Under the pieces are notes generated by a model. The model was given only the letters and a program-made list of their open reading frames with translations. It made no database searches and was not told the DNA's origin. DNA of 12,422 bases. Origin: Sphingobacterium sp. (GTDB taxonomy: Bacteria > Bacteroidota > Bacteroidia > SpSt-205). The stretch spans positions 1 to 12,422 of the forward strand of contig JAPYWM010000018.1 of the NCBI GenBank assembly GCA_028276345.1, read 5' to 3'. Shown here piece by piece: positions 1 to 6,263 of this stretch (positions within the stretch are counted from its first letter, which is position 1; every line of letters begins with the position of its first letter). A program made the position numbers and the translations under genes.

Positions 1-131
1 CTGAATGAGGCAGGTCCTATCGTGGCATGGACCTGGCAGGACCTACCTAACCATGTGCCGAATGGGATATGGGATGCGTTCGTGGTCATGCCGAACCGTG
101 TGCATGGTACCATCATTATCACGTCCCACCC

Positions 132-166
132 CCCGTAGGGGCGGGTTCAGACCCCGCCCCTACGGG
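132..166. repeat. REP-like hairpin with 14-bp perfect arms
   Basis: Arms 132-145 (CCCGTAGGGGCGGG) and 153-166 are exact reverse complements around a 7-base loop, TTCAGAC. The hairpin lies inside the transposase remnant at the point where its frame is lost. Its right arm is also the first unit of the tandem array that follows. Palindromes of this kind are the usual companions of RAYT transposases. That it is a substrate here is inference. Confidence 0.75.
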
Positions 167-257
167 ACCCGCCCCTATAAAACCCGTCCCTACGAAACCC
201 GCCCCTACAAAACCCGGATTCACGAAACCCGCATCCAGGGGACCCGCCCCTACGGGC
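153..257. repeat. Tandem array of seven 15-bp units
   Basis: Seven consecutive 15-base units with consensus close to CCCGCCCCTACRAAA start at 153, 168, 183, 198, 213, 228 and 243. Units 5 and 6 are the most diverged. Because 15 is a multiple of three, every frame stays open across the array and gives an artificial five-residue protein repeat (for example PAPTK in one frame and TRPYK in another). The units are adjacent without spacers, so this is a minisatellite and not a CRISPR array. Confidence 0.85.
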
Positions 258-406
258 CCTCTCATCCGTCCGCTCGCATCAAGGGGATATGGCCGAGATT
301 CAAAAAGACTACGGATGGTGTAGGGATTTTAGCGCAAGTTCCTTGGGAGGAGCTATGTGCGGCGTGTCCTCACTTTGGCGATTGGATAAGGAAGTTGGAG
401 GCGCTC

Positions 407-536
407 TAATACCCAATTCAATGCAAAGGGTTTCTAAATGCAAGCTGGTGGGATTTTGTGGGGCCGCCGCCCGCTGAAGAGGCGGTCAAAATATCACGCT
501 CTCCATTCAGAAGGTTTTTGACTGCAAATGGTATTA
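407..536 (+). repeat. MITE-like palindromic element, copy A
   Basis: This 130-bp element begins TAATACC (407-413) and ends GGTATTA (530-536). The left arm (about 34 bp, containing GCAAAGGGTTTCTAAATG) and the reverse complement of the right arm (containing CAAAAACCTTCTGAATG) are imperfect terminal inverted repeats. The GC-rich centre carries GGGGCCGCCGCCCGC and, further on, GAGGCGGTCAAAAT. Near-identical arms recur in copy C at 8095-8244, and an inverted version in copy B at 647-774. It encodes no protein. It could be a MITE or a REP/BIME-type intergenic repeat; no clear target duplication is visible. Confidence 0.8.
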
Positions 537-557
537 CATCCCCCCACTCCCTACACT

Positions 558-584
558 CTCTCCCCCCTTGAGAAGGGGGGAGAG
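558..584. repeat. C/G-rich palindrome, 12-bp perfect arms
   Basis: CTCTCCCCCCTT (558-569) and AAGGGGGGAGAG (573-584) are exact reverse complements around a GAG loop, followed by AGGGTCGGGGTGAAGGGG-like sequence. Palindromes of this composition with that downstream tail are a common class of dispersed bacterial repeat. No ORF runs convincingly into it, so a terminator role is not supported. It fills part of the 110-bp spacer between element copies A and B. Confidence 0.7.
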
Positions 585-646
585 GGTCGGGGTGAAGGGG
601 ATCGTACACCCATGTGCCGTGTCCCTTCAGGGCCCTCCTCGTGACC

Positions 647-774
647 TTATACCACTTCTCAAAGGCCTTCTTGATGTGCGGAGGAGGTGGGCATGCCCGC
701 CTGAGGAGAGAGCGGCAGCCACACATAACTCTACCCTCCTACATTCAGAAACCCTTTGCCCGGAATTGGTATTA
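647..774 (-). repeat. MITE-like palindromic element, copy B (inverted relative to A and C)
   Basis: This 128-bp element starts TTATACC (647-653) and ends GGTATTA (768-774). The reverse complement of its right end, with GGGCAAAGGGTTTCTGAATG, matches the left arm of copies A and C. Its left end (TCAAAGGCCTTCTTGATG) matches the reverse complement of their right arm, so the copy is inverted. The centre (about 676-740) differs from A and C and lacks the GGCCGCCGCC block. It is the most diverged of the three copies. Confidence 0.7.
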
Positions 775-795
775 TCAGCGGAAGTGCGCTACCCC

Positions 796-828
796 TTTAC
801 CACACCCGATACCGTATCGTGAGGTAAA
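796..828. repeat. 33-bp imperfect palindrome downstream of the 837-1277 gene
   Basis: TTTACCACACCCGATAC (796-812), one central base, then GTATCGTGAGGTAAA (814-828). The inner CGATAC/GTATCG stem is perfect, and the outer TTTACC/GGTAAA arms pair across a two-base bulge. It lies 8 bases past the stop codon of the leftward gene. It could act as a transcription terminator hairpin for that gene, but no uridine run follows on the minus strand, so it may equally be another small dispersed repeat. Confidence 0.55.
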
Positions 829-836
829 ACCGCCAT

Positions 837-1277
837 TCATCCCGCTGGTATAAGGGCATGGCATCCTGATCGGGATTGAAGAGCCTCCAATGGCTCGAGG
901 GCTACCATTACTTCGCCGGGACGAGAGAGGACGATCCCCTTCGGACGATACTCCACATAGCGTACGTAGAGCGTATCTCCGCTTTGGGTATACGCTACCC
1001 GGAAGAAGCCCTTGGCATCGGCGACGGCGCCCTGCGATCCCAGCTGGATCACCGCCCCTGGTAGCGGCTCGCCGCTACGCCCATCTATGACCCGGCCAAA
1101 GACATACACCGGCTGCGGGGCGAGCGCTTGCTTCTGCCGGATACGCCCTTCCTCCTGGGCATGCACAAAAAGCACAGCCAAAAACCCGCAAACGATGCGA
1201 TGCCGGGGCTTTATTGGGGTATGTCGGCACAAGGCTACAATGCCTTCTGCGTGTATGGGGAGCAAGGTAGAAATCAC
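837..1277 (-). CDS. Small secreted protein with a carboxypeptidase-regulatory-like (CarboxypepD_reg-like) domain
   Basis: A 146-residue product. A hydrophobic segment at residues 28-38 ends in VHA-Q (residues 38-41), which fits a signal peptidase I site and implies export to the periplasm or outer membrane. Residues 58-129 form one beta-sandwich CarboxypepD_reg-like domain: GRVIDGRSGEPLPGAVIQLG, a D-x-K-G-F-F turn, then GDTLYVRYVEY and a closing VALEP strand. In Bacteroidota this domain usually opens TonB-dependent receptors, but here only a 17-residue tail follows, so this is either a genuine stand-alone domain or the stub of a lost receptor. The GTG at 1277 is preceded by TATCTTTG with a 5-base gap, supporting a leaderless start. 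A TTG at 1232 would give a more ordinary signal-peptide length and is the alternative. The gene lies 67 bp after tamL on the same strand. Function is unknown. Confidence 0.7.
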   Translation of the reverse strand: MISTLLPIHAEGIVALCRHTPIKPRHRIVCGFLAVLFVHAQEEGRIRQKQALAPQPVYVFGRVIDGRSGEPLPGAVIQLGSQGAVADAKGFFRVAYTQSGDTLYVRYVEYRPKGIVLSRPGEVMVALEPLEALQSRSGCHALIPAG

Positions 1278-1282
1278 GCTGT

Positions 1283-1290
1283 CAAAGATA
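1283..1290 (-). promoter_or_regulatory. Bacteroidetes -7 promoter box TATCTTTG
   Basis: On the minus strand TATCTTTG matches the TAnnTTTG consensus and lies five bases before the GTG at 1277. No convincing -33 TTG element is visible at the usual spacing. It would give the 837-1277 gene its own promoter in the 67-bp gap after tamL, with transcription beginning at or next to the start codon. Confidence 0.5.
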
Positions 1291-1344
1291 CAAACAGCGC
1301 GTTTGCCCCTAAGAAGCCGGGATGCTGATAGGGAAGCGCCTCAT

Positions 1345-3789
1345 TTAGAAGGGATAGCCGATGGCGATGTGGTATTGGGCGGCGAGGCCGCCGATGGGGA
1401 GGTTTGAGCCTATCCAGCGGTTCGTAGCGGGATCATAGACCTGCTGGCCGACATCTAAGCGGATCACCAGAAAGGAAAAGTCCCAGCGCAGGCCAATGCC
1501 CCCTGCGATGGCCGGCCGTAGCGTCTGGGCAGACAGAATGCCCCGGGGGTCCTCGAAGAGGCTGGCCTTCCAGAACCACACATTTCCCACATCCAGGAAG
1601 GGGGCTATTTGGAGGCCCTGGTAGAAGGTCCAGCGCAGTTCGGTGCCCAGTTCGGTGAGGATTTCGCCGCCGGGGATAAGGAGGCGATTGGGGGGAAGGG
1701 GATAGCGGCCCGGGCCGAGGCTGCCGAACTGCCACCCCCGCATGGAGCTTGGCCCCCCCAGAAAAAAGCGGTTTTCAAACGGGAGCGACCGCGTATAGAA
1801 GAAGCCCCGGCCCACCCCCATGCGCACGCGCCCCACCCATTGTAGACTTTGGGTAAAGCCGTACCGGAGGCGCCCCTCCAGAAGCACCCGTCCAAACAGA
1901 CCAAACTGGTACTTGCCCCAGAGGCTTCCGTCCCGAAAGCTCGTATCGCTTCGTGCCCGGAAGAGCCGCAGCCCGATATCCAGAAGCGCTGGTCCTAGCC
2001 CCCCTACTTCTACATAAAGCCGCGAATAATCTCCCCATCCCCGACTACTGGTGCCGAAATAGTTTCGGGTGCTTTCGACCTGGTAGGCGGAGATTTGGGT
2101 GAGGCGCGGGAGGAAATCCCGCAGGATGAGGCTTCGGACGAGGGGGGAGAGGCTAAGGATGTCGGCTTCGAAGGCCGGGGAGAAGGTGCTTTGGACGAAG
2201 ATGAGGCTGAAGGGCGTGAGGAGGTGGGTTTCGGCTCGCCGGTCAGAGAGGAGGAGGCGGCGCTCCCGCTGCACTTCCACCGTGAGGAAACGGCGGGAAA
2301 AAACCGGCTGTCGCAGGTCCTGATACGAGAAGCGCAGGGCCGTGCTGCGCTGGACGAGGGTTTGCGGAAGAGGGGTCGGCATGGCCCGGGAAAGACGTTG
2401 CGTGCCCTGCGGGAAGGTCAGGGCAAACTCGCCGAGGAAGCTATAGAGGGGTTCGGGGGGGAGGTCGGCAGTTCGGCGGAAGTAGCTCACGAAGCCCTGG
2501 GCTTTGAGGGTGGTAGTCCAGCCCCGCCGCAGCAGAGAGAGGTGGGAAAGACTGAACCGCATACTGGCCCCCGGCAAAGGCGGTAGGGCCGTCAGCACTT
2601 GCGTGGATTGAAAGCCCTCCACACTGAGACTTGCTTCCAGCGGGGGGCGCAAAAGCACCTCATACCTTAGCCGAAGCCTTTGCCCAGAATCCGGAAAAAT
2701 AGATGGTAAGACCCACTGCACAGCGGGTAAAAGCTGAATAAAGCGCTGACTTGTCTGGATAGCCTTGTAGTTGTAACGTTCACCCGGCAAGGTGAAAATC
2801 CGCCGTAGAAGCACCCGTTCATCCAGGATGATCGCGGCGCGGGGCTCTGTACGGAAGGTGAGGCCAGCCAGGGACCTCTCGATGGTGGCCTCCCGGTCGG
2901 GGGTGTGGAGGGTCACTTCGACCTGGCTGAGGGTGTAAGGGTGGTAATTGTCGGGCAGGAGGAGGCGGACCTGGCAGGGGGGGCCTTTGAGGGCGCCGGT
3001 GCCCAGCCAGAGCCTTTGCAGAAGACCCGAGCGGCTGCGCTGCCGAACCGCCTGCGCCGTGGTGTCAATCTCCAGGATGAGGAGGCTCAGGGGTAGGCCA
3101 TAATAGCCGTTTTCCAGCAGGGTTTGGTGGAGCTTTTCTCGAAAAGCGTCAATACTTTTGAGGGAGAAGGGCTGGCCCACGCGTGGGCCATAAAGCAGAA
3201 ACAGCGAGTCCGCGATCTGGAGCATGAGGCTATCACCGCCTTCAATAGAGAATTTTTCCAGGTTCCAGCGGGGGCCTGGTCGGATGCCGTACGTAACGAA
3301 GGCTTTATACCGGTTTCGCAGGCGTACGCGGGGCTGGATCGCCGCTTGAAAGTAGCCCCACTCGGCATATAGGGCCTCTAACTGTTCCACGTCCTGGCGT
3401 AAGGCACTTTCGGAGAGGAGGGCGGGGGGCTCGCCGAGTTTGTCGTGGAGGGTTCGGGCCAGGAGATAGTAGTAGCGGCGCACCTTAGGGATGCGGTAGA
3501 AGGGGCGTGCGATAGAGTCGCGCAGGAGGGTTTCGCCGGCGCCGTAAAGCCAGAGTGAGAGGGGGAGGCCGAGAAGGCGGCTATTAGCGCGCACATAGAG
3601 GGTTGGTTTTTCGGGGAGGATATGGCCGGCGAGGGTGGGTTCGCGCCAGACGATGTGCTCGCCGGGTAGGAGGAGGCGCTGTGGACTGCAAGCAGCCAGG
3701 AAGGCGGCAAATAGCCCCACCCAGACCCGCTTACCCCGCAAAGACCACGGGCTCGCCCGCCGGCTGGCCGAGAAAGTATCCGCTGTCAT
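1345..3789 (-). CDS. tamL: TamL-like outer-membrane lipoprotein (Omp85/BamA-TamA superfamily)
   Basis: A 814-residue outer-membrane assembly protein. A hydrophobic run ends in the lipobox LAAC (Cys34), indicating lipidation. The following PxxLLLPGEHIV and the Pro-rich stretch before RLLGLPLSLWLYGAG are typical of Bacteroidota TamL. Residues ~130-250 contain POTRA-like segments (EALYAEWGYFQAAI, then FREKLHQTLLENGYYG). From about residue 430 to the end is a 16-strand-type Omp85 barrel, with the strongly conserved FFLGGPSSMRGW loop motif and a C-terminal Phe. By family knowledge it partners TamB in inserting or transporting outer-membrane components. The ATG at 3789 overlaps dihydroorotase by 59 bases. 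A TTG at 3741 would give a compact signal (RGKR followed by the hydrophobic core, Cys18) with only an 11-base overlap and may be the true start. It is probably co-transcribed with queA and the dihydroorotase gene. Confidence 0.88.
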   Translation of the reverse strand: MTADTFSASRRASPWSLRGKRVWVGLFAAFLAACSPQRLLLPGEHIVWREPTLAGHILPEKPTLYVRANSRLLGLPLSLWLYGAGETLLRDSIARPFYRIPKVRRYYYLLARTLHDKLGEPPALLSESALRQDVEQLEALYAEWGYFQAAIQPRVRLRNRYKAFVTYGIRPGPRWNLEKFSIEGGDSLMLQIADSLFLLYGPRVGQPFSLKSIDAFREKLHQTLLENGYYGLPLSLLILEIDTTAQAVRQRSRSGLLQRLWLGTGALKGPPCQVRLLLPDNYHPYTLSQVEVTLHTPDREATIERSLAGLTFRTEPRAAIILDERVLLRRIFTLPGERYNYKAIQTSQRFIQLLPAVQWVLPSIFPDSGQRLRLRYEVLLRPPLEASLSVEGFQSTQVLTALPPLPGASMRFSLSHLSLLRRGWTTTLKAQGFVSYFRRTADLPPEPLYSFLGEFALTFPQGTQRLSRAMPTPLPQTLVQRSTALRFSYQDLRQPVFSRRFLTVEVQRERRLLLSDRRAETHLLTPFSLIFVQSTFSPAFEADILSLSPLVRSLILRDFLPRLTQISAYQVESTRNYFGTSSRGWGDYSRLYVEVGGLGPALLDIGLRLFRARSDTSFRDGSLWGKYQFGLFGRVLLEGRLRYGFTQSLQWVGRVRMGVGRGFFYTRSLPFENRFFLGGPSSMRGWQFGSLGPGRYPLPPNRLLIPGGEILTELGTELRWTFYQGLQIAPFLDVGNVWFWKASLFEDPRGILSAQTLRPAIAGGIGLRWDFSFLVIRLDVGQQVYDPATNRWIGSNLPIGGLAAQYHIAIGYPF

Positions 3790-5095
3790 AGCTCAGGTGA
3801 CCATTGACCCAGGTAGCCTGCACGCGGCCTTGGAGCGTTTCGCCCATAAGGGGATGCCAGCCGCACTTCCCCAGCGTTTGGGGTTCTGTCGGGAGGGGCA
3901 CACGGGTTTCGCCGGTCGGGTCAAAGAGCACCAGGTCGGCCCAGTAGCCTTCCCGCAGGAAACCCCGCTCCTGGATTCCCCATAGGCGGGCGGGATTCCA
4001 GGCCAGCAGTTCCACCCACCGGCGCAGAGACACCTCCCGCGCCCTCCCCAGCGTGTGAAGCCACGGCAGAAGATACGGATGTGTAGGAACCCCCGCCGGC
4101 GCCTGCCAGTAGGGCAGGTGCTTTTCTGCGTAAGTATGCGGTGCATGGTCCGTGCCCACCGTGGCAAATACCCCCTGCCGAATGCCCTCCCACAGCGCTT
4201 CCTGGTCTTCGGGGCTTTTGAGCGCAGGATTGCATTTGAGGAGGTTCTTGTAGCGGGGGAAGTGGGTGGCATTCCACGTGAGGTAGACGGGGCAGGTTTC
4301 GGCAGAGACACGCGGGGACGCTCCTTGTGGCACCCGGTCGAAAAACGCTCGGAGAGCCTGCACTTCCTCCCCAGTCGTAATATGCAGTAGGTGGATAGGT
4401 GTCTCGTACGCCGTAGCAAGAGAAAGAAGCCAGCGGGTGCTTTCTATACAGGCTTCGGTGGGGCGGATACGGGTATGCAGGTCCGGCACGGTATCCCAGT
4501 CCTTGCCCTGGTAGGCCTGCGCAGCCAGCTGAATAAGCTGCTCCGACTCGCTATGAAACACCAACCGCACCGGCGACTGCGCAAAGAGGGCTTCTACCAC
4601 GTGCTCCTCTGTTACGAGCAAGTCCCCTGTGGATGAAGCTAAGAAGACCTTGACGCCGGGCACCTCCCGAGGCGAGAGCTGCGTGATCTCGCTGAGATTA
4701 TGCGGCGTAGCACCAAAATACAGGGCGAAGTTGGTCCAGGCGCGGTGGGTAAGGCGGGCTTTTTTTTCGAGGAGGGCCTGGCGGGTGGTCGTGGGCGGAT
4801 GGGTATTAGGCATGTCAAAGACGGTCGTGACGCCGCTGGCCAGGGCCGCCCGACTCTCCGTGTAAAAGGTGCCCTTCTCTGGGAAGCCCGGCTCCCGAAA
4901 GTGCACATGCGTATCAATCAGACCTGGCAGGAGGTAGGCGCCCTTTGCCCGGTAGAGCGGACCGTAAGCCTTATCGGGGAGGCGCCCAATGGCAGCGATC
5001 CGGCCATCTTTCACCCAGAGATCCCCTTCTACCCACCCCTCCTCTAAGGCGAGGCGTGCCTCCACGATGCGCCAGGTAGTAGGTTCGTAACACAT
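3731..5095 (-). CDS. pyrC: Dihydroorotase (class I, amidohydrolase family)
   Basis: A 454-residue cytosolic zinc enzyme that interconverts N-carbamoyl-aspartate and dihydroorotate, the third step of pyrimidine synthesis. Counting from the ATG at 5095, the expected metal and active-site residues are all present: HVH at 63-65 in DTHVHFREPG, DMPNT at 94-98, the carboxylated Lys149 in GVKVFLASSTG, His181 in FHSESE, His238 in LLHIT, and Asp316 in GTDHAPH. KCNPALK at 287-293 matches the substrate-loop region. The length is normal for class I enzymes. The frame stays open upstream to 5158, but the ATG at 5095 sits 4 bases after the queA stop and the protein then begins directly with the family's first beta strand, so I chose it. 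Allantoinase or hydantoinase are the alternatives within the superfamily; the FREPG and KCNPALK signatures favour dihydroorotase. Confidence 0.92.
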   Translation of the reverse strand: MCYEPTTWRIVEARLALEEGWVEGDLWVKDGRIAAIGRLPDKAYGPLYRAKGAYLLPGLIDTHVHFREPGFPEKGTFYTESRAALASGVTTVFDMPNTHPPTTTRQALLEKKARLTHRAWTNFALYFGATPHNLSEITQLSPREVPGVKVFLASSTGDLLVTEEHVVEALFAQSPVRLVFHSESEQLIQLAAQAYQGKDWDTVPDLHTRIRPTEACIESTRWLLSLATAYETPIHLLHITTGEEVQALRAFFDRVPQGASPRVSAETCPVYLTWNATHFPRYKNLLKCNPALKSPEDQEALWEGIRQGVFATVGTDHAPHTYAEKHLPYWQAPAGVPTHPYLLPWLHTLGRAREVSLRRWVELLAWNPARLWGIQERGFLREGYWADLVLFDPTGETRVPLPTEPQTLGKCGWHPLMGETLQGRVQATWVNGHLSYDSGYFLGQPAGEPVVFAG

Positions 5096-5099
5096 GCCG

Positions 5100-6236
5100 C
5101 TAAAAGGCCTTTCGCCAGAGGAGCGAGGTATCGCCGTAGCTGAGAAACCGGAAGCCATGCTCGAGCGCGTACGTATAAACCGCTCGGATCGCCTCCTCGC
5201 CGATGAAGGCCTGCACGAGGCCGATGAGGGTGCTCCGGGGCTGGTGGAAGTTGGTGATGAGGCCCTGGGTGAGCGCGAAGGGGTAGCCCGGCAGGATATA
5301 GAGCCGGGTACGGCTATGAATAGGGTCGCTACCGAGGGCGTCGAGGGCGTCCGTAAGGGGCGGCGGCGCTTCCAGCTCTCGCCAGCAGAAGGGCGGCACT
5401 TCCGTCGGAAAAGCCCCTTGCCAAAGCCGGTAAGCCCCCAGCCAGTAGAGAGACTCCACCGTGCGACAGGTCGTCGTGCCTACACACACGATCGGGCCTG
5501 TATGGGTGCGCAAGGCGGTAAGTGTCTCCGCGCGCACAGAGAAGGTTTCGGCGTGCATCTCGTGCGCGAAGGGGTTTTCACTGCGCAGGGGTAGAAAGGT
5601 GCCCGCCCCCACATGCAGCGTGATAGGAAGGCGCCGAATGCCTTTTTCGGTTAGCCGGGCAAAGACAGCCTCCGTAAAATGCAAGCCGGCCGTGGGCGCC
5701 GCGATCGACCCCGGCGTGTGGGCATACACCGTCTGGTAGCGGGTCTTGTCCGCCTCTGACGCGGCGCGGCGAATGTAGGGCGGGAGAGGCACTTCGCCCA
5801 CTTCGTTGAGAACCTGCACGAGCGGCCACGCGGCGGGTTCCCACTCCAGCCGAAAGGCAAGAGATAACTCTGGATGCGCAGCAGCCTGGATGGTGAGGCG
5901 GACGGGGGGCTTCTCCCACGTGAGGGTGCCGCCCTTTCGCCAGAAGCGCCCCGGCCGATACAGTCCCTGCCAGATTTGCCCGCTGGGCAGGTGCCATCCC
6001 CCCGCTACTGGCTCCGTCAAAAGCACCTCCCGCCGCCCCTGCCGCAGCCGCGCAAAAACCACCTGACTGTCGTTGTAAAGTAGCAGGGTGTTTTCTGGTA
6101 GATGTCGGTCGAGGTTGAGGAAGATATCCTCGTGGAGGGTCCTAGCCGGCTGGTAAATAAGCAGGCGGGCGTTGTGGCGGGGTTCTACCGGCCACTCGGC
6201 AATCCGTTCGGGCGGCAAGTCATACTCCCAGAGCAC
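5100..6236 (-). CDS. queA: S-adenosylmethionine:tRNA ribosyltransferase-isomerase (QueA)
   Basis: A 378-residue cytosolic enzyme that transfers and isomerises the ribosyl group of SAM onto 7-aminomethyl-7-deazaguanine at tRNA position 34, giving epoxyqueuosine. Signatures in order: YDLPPERIAEWP (5-16), LLLYNDSQVVFARL (51-64), YAHTPGSIAAPTAGLHFT (171-188), LHVGAGTF (207-214), EMHAE (226-230), VGTTTCRTVESLYWLG (252-267), FHQPRSTL (330-337) and FRFLSYGD (362-369). The ESLYWLG and EVPLPPYIRRAA forms resemble the longer, divergent QueA variant common in Bacteroidota rather than the ~350-residue enterobacterial type. The start is GTG at 6236, four bases after a TAACTTTG promoter box. It is the first gene of the apparent queA-dihydroorotase-tamL operon; its stop is 4 bases before the next ATG. 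Confidence 0.93.
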   Translation of the reverse strand: MLWEYDLPPERIAEWPVEPRHNARLLIYQPARTLHEDIFLNLDRHLPENTLLLYNDSQVVFARLRQGRREVLLTEPVAGGWHLPSGQIWQGLYRPGRFWRKGGTLTWEKPPVRLTIQAAAHPELSLAFRLEWEPAAWPLVQVLNEVGEVPLPPYIRRAASEADKTRYQTVYAHTPGSIAAPTAGLHFTEAVFARLTEKGIRRLPITLHVGAGTFLPLRSENPFAHEMHAETFSVRAETLTALRTHTGPIVCVGTTTCRTVESLYWLGAYRLWQGAFPTEVPPFCWRELEAPPPLTDALDALGSDPIHSRTRLYILPGYPFALTQGLITNFHQPRSTLIGLVQAFIGEEAIRAVYTYALEHGFRFLSYGDTSLLWRKAF

Positions 6237-6240
6237 CCTC

Positions 6241-6248
6241 CAAAGTTA
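6241..6248 (-). promoter_or_regulatory. -7 promoter box TAACTTTG for queA
   Basis: On the minus strand TAACTTTG fits TAnnTTTG perfectly, with only GAGG between it and the queA GTG. In Bacteroidetes transcription begins a few bases past this box, so the mRNA would start at or beside the start codon. It is the left half of the palindrome CAAAGTTAGGCTAACTTTG (6241-6259) shared with argS. Any -33 element would lie inside argS, and I see no clear one. Confidence 0.7.
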
Positions 6249-6251
6249 GGC

Positions 6252-6259
6252 TAACTTTG
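6252..6259 (+). promoter_or_regulatory. -7 promoter box TAACTTTG for argS
   Basis: TAACTTTG is followed by CCCC and then the argS ATG at 6264, the same four-base spacing as on the queA side. It is an exact mirror copy of the queA box, separated from it by only GGC. A leaderless argS transcript is the expected product. The upstream promoter half would overlap the beginning of queA. Confidence 0.7.
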
Positions 6260-6263
6260 CCCC

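Larger units (their letters stand above)
1..323 (+). pseudogene. Remnant of a REP-associated (Y1/IS200-like) transposase, 5' end outside window
   Basis: Frame 1 from the first base reads through W-x-DLPNHVPN and then VVMPNRVHGTIII before a TAG stop at 136-138. This closely resembles the conserved VVMPNHVHGIIII region of REP-associated tyrosine transposases (RAYT, Y1_Tnp family), where the HxH-type histidines bind the catalytic metal. The reading frame breaks exactly where a hairpin and a 15-bp tandem array begin. In the frame starting at 69 the array reads as a Pro/Lys/Thr-rich PAPTKP-like repeat, an insertion type often seen inside transposases of this family. Beyond the array no WQRNYYEHIIR-like catalytic tyrosine motif is found in any forward frame, although RFKKTT near 295-312 could be a decayed RFK segment. 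I read this as a disrupted, non-functional copy. The right-hand limit is approximate and the left part lies outside the window. Confidence 0.6.

Noticed and set aside
153..257. Regular short repeats that might suggest a CRISPR array
   Set aside because: Units are 15 bases, directly adjacent and without spacers, and no cas-like gene is near. It is a minisatellite.
418..726. 102-codon reverse frame over elements A and B, and a similar one at 7952-8269
   Set aside because: The similarity between these two peptides comes from the shared non-coding repeat. They cross inverted-repeat ends and hairpins and are not genes.
2095..2586. 163-codon forward frame rich in Glu, Gly and Arg
   Set aside because: It lies antisense inside the TamL barrel region; the composition is what a GC-rich membrane protein gene gives on its opposite strand, and no domain is recognisable.
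5094..5594. 166-codon forward frame opposite queA
   Set aside because: Antisense to conserved QueA motifs; low-complexity charged composition and no recognisable domain.
6205..6235. Search for a -33 TTG element to complete the argS promoter, and the same at the other boxes
   Set aside because: No convincing TTG at the usual ~19-base spacing was seen for any of the five -7 boxes, so I do not annotate -33 elements.
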